A DNA stretch of 64,000 nucleotides, from the NCBI GenBank assembly GCA_964036665.1, contig OZ038532.1, positions 17,139,037 through 17,203,036 of the forward strand. The letters are read 5' to 3'. The notes beneath the pieces were generated by a model, which was not told the origin of the DNA, searched no databases, and saw only the letters and a list, made by a program, of their open reading frames with translations. Position 1 is the stretch's first letter. The number at the start of each line of letters is the position of its first letter. Source of the DNA: Gordius sp. MW1 (lineage: Eukaryota; Nematomorpha; Gordioida; Gordea; Gordiidae). Shown piece after piece: positions 34,288-46,338 of this stretch. The translations under genes and the position numbers were made by a program.

Positions 34288-34475
34288 TACCAAATATATA
34301 CTATTCAAATCGCAAGATTTTATTAAATAATTGTGACTTACAAATGTCCAATGAGTGATACACCGCTATCACAATGAATAATGTACCAAATTTGCACTAT
34401 TCAAATCGCAAGATTTTACTAAATAATTGTGACTTACACTTAAACATCCAATTAGTGATAAATTTAGAATGATTC
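34288..34475 (+). repeat. Tandem duplication, about 95-bp units
   Basis: GTACCAAATATATACTATTC...AATTGTGACTTACA is followed by a second copy starting GTACCAAATTTGCACTATTC. Both share AAATCGCAAGATTTTA and a (A/C)CAAT(G/T)AGTGATA end. Roughly 85-90% alike by eye. Confidence 0.65.
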
Positions 34476-35672
34476 AAAAATTGTGGTACGCATTATTATT
34501 ATTTCGCGAGTGTGAAAAATATACATCATAAACAATTTGTGCCACTATTTTTGAATCCTTAATTTATCACTCATTTGATTTTATAAGATAAATTTTGCTC
34601 AATTTATATGGTATGAAGTTAAAACGCCTTAGTAATTAATATGGGTGGTTACATGTTATAAAGTTAATGATTATTGACCAATACAATCCATCGCTACACA
34701 AAATTGACGTAGATTTTCAAGATGGCGGTCGTTTTTAGCAACACTTCCGATACGTGAATATATAAGATAAGCAGTCTATTAGATTGGAACATTTACACAC
34801 CTAAATAAATTAAATATTAGATTTGTATAAGCGCGAATTTTAGTAATTTTGGATTACAAAAAATTGCGTGAGCCATAGGACGTAAAAATTAATTGCCATG
34901 CAATTTATGGGCTCGCATTTCGTTGTCGTGTTGTGTCGTGAGTGAGTCTTGAGTGAGTGATGTCCTGTCCAACTGGTAATTTTTGCATAATTGCCGTGGT
35001 TTCTATAATATATTTATTAATTACTATGCAATTTATGGTTTGGTTGTCGTGTCGTGAGTGAGTGAGGGAGTGTCGTGTCCAACTTATAATTTTTGCATAA
35101 TTGCCGTGGAAACTTATAAGGGTTCTTGATGGCTGTGAACTTATGCTTCTGTAAATGAATTTTATTTTGCTTTCGCAAATACACTAGCTTATGACCGCTG
35201 GTTGGCTTTAATTTTTTGACCTCGCTCAAGACCAAATTCCATCATTATTTTATGGGCCACTGATTAGCTTTTTACATAAATTTCTTTTTGGAACTTGTCT
35301 AGGTTGTTGCTATATATCGAATGTTTGCGGAACAAGCTAATTAATTCCCGGTAAATTAATGATGACCGTTGTTTACTTCTCCTTTATCTGATCTCGGCCA
35401 AAGGACAAAATTCTGGTTAATAGCTATTTATATTTGCTGTTTTGTAATTTTCTTTTGCCTATTTGTCTATGTTGCTTTATAAGCAATGATTGCGAAACTG
35501 GCTATATAATTCCCTGCTAATTAATGATGACCGTTGCTTACTTCTACTATCTGACCCCGGCCAAATAATTGGTTAATTGCTATCTTAATTGTATATATGC
35601 TGCTTTGTGAATTTCATTTTTCTTTTTGTCATTAACATAAATTATGCATTGATAATATATTTAGGCTTATTG

Positions 35673-36135
35673 GCCGTCTGCTGGCTACTGACTAATGGAA
35701 AAAATTACCACTGGCTAAAGTGTGATTGGATATTTTTTTCGTTTTTTTAATATTTGCCCCTTATGTATTTATACGCTTCTTGACCGCCTGCTGACTGCTG
35801 ACCATTAAAAAATGACCACTGGCCAAAGTGTATATCGATTTTTTTTCTGTATTATAATTACAGGTTACTTGGCAGTCTGTTGGCCCCTAACCAATAAAAT
35901 AAATGACCACTGGCCAAAGTTTAATTGTAAAATCTTTTTGTTTCTTTAAATTTGGCCCTTATGCATTAAGACGATATTCAACCTTCTGCTGACTGCTGAT
36001 CAATACAAAAAAATGACCAATGGCCAAAGTGAGAAGCGAATTTTTTTTACATTTTGCCCTTATATAATTATAGGCTGTTTGGCCTTCTGCTGGCTATTGA
36101 CCAATGGAAAAAATGACCACTGGCCAAGGTGTGAA
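35673..36135 (+). repeat. Degenerate tandem array inside the reverse composite copy
   Basis: About five units of 85-120 bp each contain GGC(C/A)GTCTGCTGGCT, ACTGACCAATGGAAAAAA, TGACCACTGGCCAAAGTG and a T-rich tail with GCCCTTAT. They are the reverse complement of the spacer modules in copies A-C. Confidence 0.65.
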
Positions 36136-36419
36136 TCGAGATCTTTTTTCTATATTTTGCCCTTATATTTTAATTTCTTTCCCACGTCTCACCGCACCCC
36201 AAACCCCTACAAGGGGCTTTATATATTTTGTTTTACAAATGGATTTACCCTGTCCCTTTTTGCTTCTAGAACCGCATTTTACTAAACTAACCCTAATATA
36301 GTCCAAAATTTTAACCTTCACTTCACCGTCGCAACTAATAATCTTACCATAATGCATTCTTTTACTCGCTAGGTAAAATGTTACCATTACATTGTTGCTT
36401 TGTTGTTTATACTATACAT

Positions 36420-36893
36420 CAGAGACCAGATTTGCCCGGCCCGGCCCGCTGCCCGAACCTGCCCGCCCGGCCCGCTGCCCGAACCTGCCCGCCCGGCCCG
36501 CTGCCCGAACCTGCCCGCCCACGGGCCGAGCCGGGCCGGGCCACTGTCATAAATTTTAACTTCCGGGCGGGTCCGGGCGGGCACCATAACAAGATTCAGG
36601 CAATTCGGGCTCAATTTCGTTTTTAAAATAATGTAATATTTTGTTATTGTCTTTGGCCACTTTTTTAATTGATTTCATAATGTTTGTTAATCCTAGTTCT
36701 CATTTAAAAAAAAATCAAAAATAAAAATCAAATTTTTAAAAAATATAACGATATTAGTGCTAAAAATTTTAAAACACACCATTTCGGGCGGGCAGTTCGG
36801 GCAGCTTGGATAATTCGGTCATTTCCGGGCGGACACATAGAAGATTCGGGCGGGCTCGGGCGGGCAGAAAAATTCTAACAAATCTGACCTCTG
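36420..36893. mobile_element. GC-rich hAT-type MITE with 8-bp target duplication
   Basis: Termini CAGAGACCAGATTTG and CAAATCTGACCTCTG are inverted repeats with one or two mismatches. The flanks are CTATACAT on the left and GTATACAT on the right, an 8-bp duplication with one change, as hAT transposases make. Inside, CCCGGCCCGGCCCGCTGCCC and three GAACCTGCCCGCCC units lie near the left end, GGGCGGGC clusters near the right, with an AT-rich core. Two overlapping Pro/Arg/Ala-rich ORFs on opposite strands are repeat artefacts. Confidence 0.8.
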
Positions 36894-37522
36894 GTATACA
36901 TAAACATATGCGCATGTTTTGAATAGACTCTATAGTCATAATTCAAATTATGGGTCGCTTTCTCCACTATTGTTTACATATGATAAAGTATTAATATATT
37001 ATTTAAACTGTATTATACGTTAAAGGAATCCGCTTTAATTCTCAATTTAAAATTGTACGTTTGGAAGGATGACTATTAGCTTTTCCAAGGTCATACCTTC
37101 TAGTTGCTTTCCCTTCGTCATAAATAATATTTTTGATCAGTTTAGAATTTGATATAAGATAATGATAAAACAGGTCATAAAAAAGAATGAGTGAAAGAAA
37201 ACCTATGCCTCAAAATGAAGTATAAAATGCAAAATGATGACATAGTTGTTTGGCATAAAAATACATAAAAATCTAAATTTTTGTAATATTAAATTGCGAT
37301 AAAACATTTATTAATACTTATATGTAAAAAACAATTATATCGTTGTACGAGTATTATCTGACTCCCTGCTTGACCATTGCCCATTGTATAGCAAATGTGC
37401 TACGTTTATACGGAGTAAAGATGAGTTTTGGAAAAATAATACCCCAAAATAGGCGAATGCACCAAAACGAACCCCAAGTCGGACCAGGGGCGAAGCCCCT
37501 GGTTTAATAATATAATAATATA

Positions 37523-37675
37523 CATGGGCATAGCCAGGCTTTGGATTAGGGGGCGGGCGAAAAAATTTTAAGAGGGGGGGGGGGCAAAACACAAATTTTT
37601 TAAATTTTTAAGGGTTTTTTGTAATGAAATTTTTTAATTTCTCCCGCCCCCCCCCCCCTTCATTCTAGCTACATG
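37523..37675. mobile_element. GGGCGTAGCC-type MITE
   Basis: Left CATGGGCATAGCCAGGCTTTG, right CATTCTAGCTACATG, with an 11-base G run and a 12-base C run inside. It lies directly after the hairpin terminus of the reverse composite copy. Confidence 0.5.
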
Positions 37676-38565
37676 TTAATATCCTTAACATTATAAATAT
37701 CATAAACATACAGCATTAAAATCTGTTCTGATTATAATATAATTTAGTAAAGCATCTTCTAACTTCGCCACACTTGGATCATTGTCCGACACTACATTTT
37801 TTAAATCAATTAAAATTTATCATTCAAATTTGTTATAATGGAGATACTATTGTGGCTGCAGAGCGTGTTAAAGCGGCTTTCACAATTCAAAAAGACCATA
37901 ATGGATTAAACATTTATTGTGCCAGGAGTTTTTTATGCTTGAAATTGTGATATACCTTTGAAATTGTCACCCTTAAATCGCATTATGACCTTTTTGCTAT
38001 TTATATCACCTTTTTACCTTACAAAGTGCAGTCTCATGCATTTTAACCCACTGAATTTCTGTAAATGCGGAATTTGCGATACATTAAAATATGTGAGCAT
38101 AAATTAGTAAATATTTGTATTAGGCGAGTTTGTAAAAAATGATAATTAAATAAAAAATAGATTGGCCATTATTTCTCATACCTCTATTTTTTTAAAACCT
38201 GAGCCCATACCTAAACACTAGCCTCCGGGGCGCCTTAGCACTCCATAGTTTAAGTGAGTAATGCTGCCCTTATGTATTTGGGGCGTCGATTGAAATGAAC
38301 GCCTATGGATAACAAATGTAGCAAACTTTTTGAGAATGCATCCTTAAACACCTATAAATGTCATATATAAAAATTCTGATTAATGGAATAATGTATTTTT
38401 TATTTGTTGTGGATGCACGCACACACGCTTCTCCCCCCCCCCCCCCTTCTCTCTCTCTCGTGCTAGAAGGCAAGCGATCATTAATGGGATCTCTGTGCTG
38501 AAAATCCCCTCGATATATATTGATCTCCCCAATACAATAAATATTTTCAATCTACATATATAACT
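37676..38565. other. Spacer between composite copies
   Basis: No gene seen. Moderately complex sequence with a C-run plus CT-run at 38431-38459. Nothing else bounded was recognised. Confidence 0.4.
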
Positions 38566-40730
38566 CGGGGCTTCGGCCCTAGTGGGAAGGGGGAGGGGGG
38601 AAGGGAAGGGGGAACGAAACTCATCTATACTCCGTATAAAAGTAGCATATTTGCTATGCAATTTATGGGCGAGAAAGGTGGAAAGGAAGGAGATTGCCTA
38701 TATGGGGGTATTACATGCAAAATAAGTAGTTAATTATTTATACAAATGTTCCATCACTTTGGCCAGTGGTGAACTTTTCTAATGGTTAGCAGACAGCCAA
38801 TAACTAGGCTATAATTATAATCAATATAAAAAATTGATTTTAATCACAATTTGGCAAGTGGTCATTTTTTTCATCTGTCAGTAGCCAGCGGACGGTCAAA
38901 AAGTCATATTATCAATGGTATTAACAAGAAGAAAATTTTAGTTAAATTTAATTTTAAACAAAAATTTGTCCTCTTCGGGATTCGAACCCACATCCGTAGA
39001 GGCATAGGCTTTTGTGGGGGGGGCACAGGGACCCATATCAGTAGAGGCATAGGCCCCTGTGGGGAGGTCATAAGGTCATTATCAATGTTAACCTAATATA
39101 CCAATTCAAAAATGAAATAAAAAATTCGAATCACAATTTGGCCAATAGTCATTTTTTCATTGGTCAGTAGCCAGCGGACGGTCGAAAAGTCATATTATCA
39201 ATGGTATTAACAAGAACAAAATTTTAATTTAGTTAAAAAAAATTTGTCCTCTCCGGGGATTGAACCCGCACTGCAAGTCAGAAAGTTGAAAGCCGGTGTA
39301 AGAACGTTGGAGGACTGTTATCAATGTTAACCTAATATACCAATTCTAAAGCGAAAAAAAAATTATACTTTCGAATCACAATTTGGCAAATGGTCATTTT
39401 TCATTGGTTATTCCTTTCCGGAGATTGAACCGGCAAGTCAGAAAGTTGAAAGCCGGTATAATAACTTGGAGGACGGACGGACGGACAACAAAAAGCGAGC
39501 CCATAGATTGCATAGCAATTAAAAAATTTGCCCTCTATGGGGATTGAACCGACAAGTCAGAAGGTTGAAAGCCGGTGTAATAACTTGGAGGACGGACGGA
39601 CGAACGGACAACAAAAAGCGAGCCCATAAATTGCATAGCAATTAAGGTATTAACAAGAACAAAATTTAATTTAAAAAAAAATTTGTCCTCTCCGGGATTC
39701 GAACCCACATCAGTAGACGCATAGGCTTTTATGGGGGGGGCACAGGGACCCTTATCAGTAGAGGCATAGGCCCTTGTATGGGAGGGCATTATCAATGTTA
39801 ACCTAATATACCAATTCAAAAACGAAAAAAAAATTTCGACTCACAATTTGGCCAATGGTCATTTTTTTCATTGATCAGTAGCCAGCGGACGGCCAAAAAG
39901 TCATATAATCAATGGTATAAGCAAGAACAATATATTAATTTCATTTAAAAAAAAATTTGTCCTCTCCGGATTTTGGAAATGTAGTAAAATATTCACAACC
40001 AGCAAATTTGCCCTCGCCGGGATTCGAACCAACATCAGTAGAGGTATAGGCTTTTGTAGGAGGGGGGGGCACAGACACCCATATCAGTAGAGGCATAGGC
40101 CTTTCTAGGGGAGGGCATAGGGTAATTATCAATGTTAACCTAATATACCAATTCAAAAACGAGAAAAAAATTTCCAATCACAATTTGGCCAATGGTCATT
40201 TATTTCATTGGTCAGTAGCCAGGACACGGTTAAAATGTCATATTATCAATGGTATTAACAAGAGCAATATATTAATTTAATTTAAAAAAAAATTTTGGAC
40301 TCTCCGGGTATCGAACCAGCGATTAAGAATTTGCCCTCACCGGGATTCGAACTCACATCAGTAGAGGCATATGCTTTTGTAGGGGGGGGGCACAGGGACC
40401 CATATCAGTAGAGGCATAGGCCCTTCTAGGGGAGGGCATAGGGTAATTATCAATGTTAACCTTATATACTAATTCAAAAAACGAAATAAAAATTCTGAAT
40501 CACAATTTGGCCAATGGTCAATTTTTTAATTGGTAAGTAGCCAGGACACGGTCATAAAGTCATGTTATTAATGGTAATAACAAGAGCAATATATTAATTT
40601 AATTTAAAACAAAAAAATTTTTTGTCCTCTCAGGGTATCGAACCAGCAATTCAGAACGTTGGACGGACTGACGGACGGACAACGGACGGACGGACAACAA
40701 AACGCGAGCCCATAAATTACATAGCAATTA
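38566..40730 (-). repeat. Composite tRNA-head repeat, copy C (longest)
   Basis: Begins CGGGGCTTCGGCCCTAGTGG, with a GGGC-TTCG-GCCC hairpin. It ends GCGAGCCCATAAATTACATAGCAATTA. In between, spacer modules (TTTGGCCAATGGTCATTTTT, CAGTAGCCAGCGGACGG, TCATATTATCAATGGTATTA) alternate with reversed box B sequences at about 38979, 39257, 39421, 39541, 39692, 40020, 40308, 40342 and 40634. GACGGACGGACGGAC microsatellites and the TTGCATAGCAATTA motif also recur internally at 39506 and 39630, suggesting growth by nested or tandem addition. Confidence 0.7.
39246..39315 (-). repeat. tRNA-like module with pairing acceptor ends
   Basis: Read on the minus strand, this 70-nt module starts GTCCTCCAACGTTCTTACAC and ends CGGGTTCAATCCCCGGAGAGGAC. 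GTCCTC at the 5' side pairs with GAGGAC at the 3' side, and GGG/CCC closes the T-arm around TTCAATC. It is the best candidate among the array's heads for a recognisable tRNA ancestor. The anticodon arm is not clear enough to name an isoacceptor. Confidence 0.55.
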
Positions 40731-42816
40731 ATAGTCTCATATAAGTTGATACTATATTGATGTTTTATTAGATTGCTTGTTGCAATGTAATTGTGAATTT
40801 TTTTTATTAAAGTTTCAAGTTAAATTCATAATTACTGAATTTACTAACTTTTTATCGAGGACCTGCGAAAAGGAATATAATTTGCGAATTTTGAAGGAAG
40901 AATTCTTAGGAATTAATTGGGAGAGTTGTTGGGCCTTAAAAGATAAACTATTGGGGGATGGCCGGGCTTAAAGCCACTAAATAAAGATAACTTTACCGCT
41001 CTACATTTCGCCAATCTATTTTATTACAAGAAAAATTATATTAATCATAATAATCCTGAATGATCGATATCAAAATTATCAATGCGATAACACGCCTATA
41101 TCAAAATCACTGATACGTATTGATACAAATAACAAACACGTATAATCAGGGGGGGGGGGATAACATACGCGTACTAGAAATTAAATGTAAAAGAATAATG
41201 TACGCTATGAGTGTACAACGTGTAAGATTAAAAGAGTTGTACCGCGTATTGAACTCTTAGCTTTAATTTTTGAATAAGATGAGATGGGGGGGGGTGTGGG
41301 AAGATATCTTCATCTTCGTATCTCCGGATACGATACTTTTTAAAAGGAATTATCACAATGCATTAAAGAAACCTAAATGGTATCTGAAAGCTACTAAGTA
41401 TATATTGAATTTTAAGGTTGCTGGAAACTTCTACTAGTTAATGTGCGCCCTTCAATGTGTTAAAAACAAATCAATAAAAAAGTTAGTTTAAATGCTATAT
41501 TAGATATTATTAATTTTCTTAACCATAAATTGTACTACAATTTATAACTTTATTATATATTATTAAAAATCCATTGGATAAACACATGGGAGAGATCATT
41601 GCACTTCAATAAGTTTGCTTTTCTGTTTAAATTTAACCTAAAAATAGTTATGGAAAAAGGATGGCGTGAGTTAAACCAAGGTCAGGCAGGCTAGGTCAAA
41701 GGTTGATAGCAGACCTTCAAGGTCTTTTAAACACCCAAACTAATTCACCCAAATCTGTATTTTAATTAGTGATAAAAAATATATGAAAATTTGCTAAATC
41801 ATAGCAATAGCCTTATCGTAGTTTCGGGATTATACATTTTTGGAATATGGCTATATCCCTTTCTAATATATTCATCTAAAAGTCTTAGGTTGATTTGGAG
41901 CTAATACCTCGCTTTAAAGGTTAGCGCGTCAATAAGACCATAAAAGTTTTTAAAAAGTTTGACCTATGCCAAAAGGTTAAGTCAGCAAAACCTGGGCTTT
42001 TCCCATCACTACCTAAAAAGATTGTAAAATATATTTTATAAAATTTATACTTGTTTCATTTCTCAAATAAATTAAATACCTTAAATACTCCATTTGAGCA
42101 ATGATTCTGTAACATTCTGGCTTGTATATCCATTTCCTAAAAATAAATGTATAATAATTTTAAGGTAATTACTTTTTAGAAAAGGTTGTTGAGCATCAAT
42201 TAGAAATATCTAAATTAAATTGTTGAGGATTACCTACATTTTAATAAAAGTAAGTAAAATTGCGTTACCTGTAGCCATTGTGAAAATGTTTGGATTGTTA
42301 AGAATTATTTATATCTTAATCATAAAATTGAAATAATACAACTTAAGTTACTTGTAGCCATTGTGAAAATGTGAGGAAAGCTGTATTCCAACATTTTAGT
42401 ATTTAAATGATCTATACCAATGCAATACATATCCAACAAATTGTCATCCATTAAACTAGATGCTTAATTCCATATATTTGCTCATCTTTATTCATTTATA
42501 AAAAAAACATCAATAAAATTTAAGGTTAATATGAAACGGAAAAAATGGCGATATTTTTTTTAAACAAAGATGTTAATACGCCGAACATTCATTGATCGGA
42601 AAATATAAGAATGACTTTTGCAAATGCTTGCATGTACTAAAATAAATGGTAAGTCTAGCCATCGCACAAATCATTCACTTGCAAAGTGACATGTCGATTG
42701 GAGTTAATAGTGCTTTAAGTCATACGCTTCGAAAGAGTATTTTAATCTAGTATCATATTTTAATGTATAGACTGCTTTTTATTTAAAGGCTATAAAAAAA
42801 TATTCCAAAAATGCAG
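40731..42816. other. AT-rich DNA with a short dispersed repeat
   Basis: Contains the third copy of the TCGGGATTATA repeat at 41805-41862, within a stretch (about 41680-41995) that has GGTCAGGCAGGCTAGGTC at one side and AGGTTAAGTCAGCAAAACC at the other, possibly a decayed MITE. A duplicated TTACCTGTAGCCATTGTGAAAATGT-like block (at about 42268 and 42350) is also present. An ORF at 40777-40971 matches nothing known to me. Confidence 0.4.
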
Positions 42817-43069
42817 TTCAAACGTGAAGAACACTAATTATTGTAATTACACTTCGCTTACTTCAAAAAGCGTGCAGCAGTTGCATAAATTTTACAAGCT
42901 TCCTTGGTATTACAAATATCCCTCATCCATTGTTATCACATATATCTGTTTTAAACAATGTGAGGATCTAATTAGTCACTACCACAAAAAGAAAACTAGG
43001 AATAAAGTTACAGATCCTGATTATATCCACACACTTGAGGATGAAATACGTTTAGCCTATCGCTGGCAG
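42817..43069 (+). CDS. Orphan exon-like ORF, family not recognised
   Basis: A reading frame of 84 codons sits between a plausible acceptor (ATGCAG) and donor (CAG|GTATAT). It encodes a non-repetitive, mixed-composition peptide with LPWYYKYPSSIVITYICF, a basic SHYHKKKTRNKV patch, and DPDYIHTLEDEIRLAYRWQ. This looks more like real protein than other AT-rich ORFs nearby. No adjoining exons were found. The PISD gene lies 17.8 kb downstream on the same strand, but this peptide does not resemble PISD N-termini I know. It may be an exon of an unrecognised gene or a piece of a transposon protein. Confidence 0.3.
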
Positions 43070-43612
43070 GTATATAACTTGCAAGGAATATTCTTTTTTA
43101 ATAATAAAAATGAAATTTTTTAAAACTATACATTTTTAATAAACATTTTTACTCTTATAAAATAATTTAATTGCTTTACTAGTGTTAAGCTTGTTCAAAA
43201 ATGTTGATATTTGCTTAGTATTGTTGGAGCAAAAATTTTATAAAATCATTATATGAATTTACATTAGAATGTATTTCTAAAATGGTAATATAAAAATTAT
43301 TTTATTAACAAACTATATCTTAAATTTTTTTACATATTGTTTCATAGATTTGCAATTTTATATGTATGCAAATTTTACTTTTACTTGCTAGAATTAAGCT
43401 TTTTGTTACTATAATTTTGAAGAGCTAAATTTGGATTTTATTGTATCGGATAGTATTAAGTACAAATCTTACTTAATCTATGATAAGCAATATGCAATAT
43501 GAAACTAAAAATAATAAATATATAACTTTAGTTTTAGAGTAGGGTTTGGCTTGCAAATTCTTGCATTTAGACTCATGATAATGTTTAAGTGTCACCCAGA
43601 TAAAATTAAAAT

Positions 43613-44205
43613 TATTAAAGGGCCAGTCCATGTCGAATCGTTAAAAAAAGACGATTTTTGATCGACCATTTCAGATCAGGATAATTTTTGGTGAGGTGTA
43701 GGCCTCATTTATTAGAGTAATTTCTGAAAATTTTAGCCATTTTGGGCCAATAATTTGTAAGTTATGTTAAAGGGCCAAAATCACGTTTGAAAGAGGTGTA
43801 TGGATTTTACTATTTTTGTCATGTTTTTGAAAGTAATGGGGCTATCCTCTTGAATTTTGGTATATTTTGTTCCTAATTCAAACTTTTGCAGTTAACTTTT
43901 TGTGGTCAATCAGTAAAAAAGCTGAAAACCCTATTATGACCCTATAGAAAATCACTAATTTAAAATGAGCACTACTTTATGATCCATATTATCAAATTTA
44001 AACTGTTAGATATTTGGGACCGGCTGCGAGTTGGTTAAGATTCAAAAATATACATTTTAAAAAAAGTATTTTTAGATGGAATCAATTATTGAAAAAACAT
44101 ATTTGTCTTTATCAACATGCATATTTATAAGGAATACATTGTAAATAAATAATACTGGAGTAAAAATAAGCTAAATCTTGATCTTCCTTTTGCGCGCTAG
44201 GCAAT
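43613..44205 (+). repeat. Dispersed repeat, about 0.6 kb, copy 2 of 3
   Basis: Shares with the 14622 copy GGGCCAGTCCATGTCGAATC, AAAAGACGATTTTTGATCGACC, ATTTTAGCCATTTTGGGCC, AAAGGGCCAAAATCACG, GGGACCGGCTGCGAG and TTTTGCGCGC-like blocks in the same order. Confidence 0.6.
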
Positions 44206-44756
44206 AGTCTGTCTTTCAAAATAACTTCAATTTTAGTTAAAATAAAAAATGGTCACAACTAGCAAGCGATATTTTTATAAACACCTTGCATACTGCAAAA
44301 ATTCTATAGGATGGATTGGCATTAAAAAAATAAAAAAAGTCAAGCAATTTTGCCATCATGTTTGTATTTTTTCAACCTCTCATCTTACCTTAAATGTTTT
44401 GCGTATAGGATAAGGCAAGTTTTATAACACCTTTTATAATACAAAATAACAGAACCTCGGCAATACGAAGAATTACTTAAAGGTTAGATCAAATTGTCGA
44501 AAAGGCTCTACTCAAAACATATTGCACGTCTTTTATATCCCGATGACCTAGCTAAATTCTTTATCTAAATTACTTCAACTTAACATCGAAAAATCCAATC
44601 TTATAACAAAACAATTAAAAATTTCAGGCACAGTCACTGGAATTATAAAAAATTATGTTGGCTATTTCACATTTCAAGCTGAAAATTTTATTTAATTCTT
44701 GTTCATAAATATTCTTCTAGCTAAACCATATACATCAAAATTCAAGAGATGGCGCC

Positions 44757-46338
44757 ATCACTTTAAATAGAGCTGTTAAAGTTACTTTACTACAATAACT
44801 ATTTATGTTACAGTTACTTTCACAAAAAAGTGACCAAATAAGTTTCATTTTTGATTACACATCTGATGGAACTAGTTACACCTAAAGTGACTATTAAATT
44901 TGAAAAAACGACATTTTTTAATATTATTAATTAAACATTTATATAAAAATTAAAGGGTAGGTACTCCATGATGAAATAAAACATTATTTTATATATTGCC
45001 ATCCAGAGCTGTTAAAAAAGGAACTAATCAGTTACTTTTACTTCAGAGGAACTGTAACTGTAGTTAGTTACATTAATTCAGTGATTATTTAAATAAATTT
45101 ACAGTTATTTTTTATAAAATTTAAATATTTTAATACTATTATTAGAAAATTACAAGTATATTTATTATTTTCGTAAATTGAATATACTGATAATATTAAA
45201 AATTAATTTTTAAATTTTTGCTATCTAAATTTTGATCATTAAGCCATTTGGATGAAGGTTATTAAGTTATTTATATATATTTTTTTTAATTTTACAGCTT
45301 GTATTCTTCTAATTTGACATGAAAATTTAAATCTTTGGCATTCTTTGATAACTTTTTTTTTTTGATGAAATCACCGGATCCCACCACCCTGGAACACGAA
45401 TCGCTTTTCTTTATTTCCTTAGTTGGCGTCTCTCAATTGTAGGTCCCTTTGCAACTTCCCTGCACCCAAGAGTGAGGAGGCTTTTTGATAATATTTTTCG
45501 TTCGTCGACGTATCCTTTAGCCTTTCGTATCGAATTCGAGGTTCATATAATTTTTTTCTTTCGGGAAATACTCTTTGTCAAGATCCATAACAAGGGGACA
45601 ATGTTGACTTGCGATTCCTTTTCCCGGTACTTTAACTACTTTTCTTTAAACTAAAAAGAAATAATTGTTTGCAAATTGTGCAAACCCAAAATGACTTACA
45701 TATCAGCTCCTATAAATACTATTGCAAACTTATGGACGCACCGGAGATGAATGTTTAGAAAATACATCCCCATAAATAAGATAAAATGAAAGATTATAAG
45801 CTAATAGGGAGCCGGGTCTCAATTAATCCGTCCTTTACTAACAAGGTGGAATAGTTCTTTTGACGCATTCAAAAAGATTTGGTTTAGATGTCGGAAACGT
45901 CGTCAAAATTAGATTTTTCAATTTATATAGTTTGGATAAATTGGTTGCAACAATCCTCCATCCAATTTTTAAACGAATTGGACGTGGATCCGCCAAGAAA
46001 ATAATAAGAGAATAAAGAAGACATCTTAAATATTAATTCATTAATATCTCACCAGGAGGAACGACAGGACCTAGTTGAATTTACTAGGTTAGATCTTTTT
46101 AAACTTTTAATGTGCGAAAGGATTTAGAGTGCGTTTATACTTTTATTAATTTTAATAATAATGATGGATCTTTAAAAATATATGATGATTGTCCTAAACG
46201 GAAAAAACTTTGTAATAAATTCATTGTACCTCTACCAGCCAGCGCCCCCGTCGAGCGCCTATTTAGTCTTAGTAAACAAATATTATCATCTAATAAGCTC
46301 GTCCGCTTTTCACTGAAAATTAACCTAAAGACTTAAAA
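44757..46338 (+). pseudogene. hAT transposase, internally deleted copy (+ half of inverted pair)
   Basis: Two hAT-like left termini (AGAGCTGTTAAAGTTACTTTA at 44768 and CAGAGCTGTTAAAAAAGGAA at 45004) precede a decayed coding region. Around 45660-45740 is a BED zinc-finger remnant with the block ISAPINTIANLW. The frame DKLVATILHPIFKRIGR near 45940-45990 is a core remnant. FIVPLPASAPVERLFSLSKQ at about 46220-46280 is the C-terminal hAT dimerisation motif. About half the expected coding length is missing between the finger and the core, and there are many stops. From about 45911 to 46262 it is mirrored by the minus-strand copy that follows. Confidence 0.75.

Larger units (their letters stand above)
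34889..37502 (+). repeat. Composite repeat in reverse orientation, split by a MITE
   Basis: Starts TTAATTGCCATGCAATTTATGG, the reverse complement of the right terminus of copies A-C. It ends with hairpin CAGGGGCGAAGCCCCTGG, the counterpart of their left terminus. It includes the reversed block CTACGTTTATACGGAGT and the reversed GCGACCCATAATT-type block. Removing the nested MITE at 36420-36893 leaves about 2.1 kb, similar to copy C. In this copy the repeated modules (GACTGCTGACCAATGG, AATGACCACTGGCCAAAGTG) lack recognisable tRNA box B sequences. Confidence 0.6.

Noticed and set aside
36378..36626. Pro/Arg/Ala-rich ORFs on both strands
   Set aside because: They arise from GC-rich repeat units of a MITE with defined inverted ends and target duplication.
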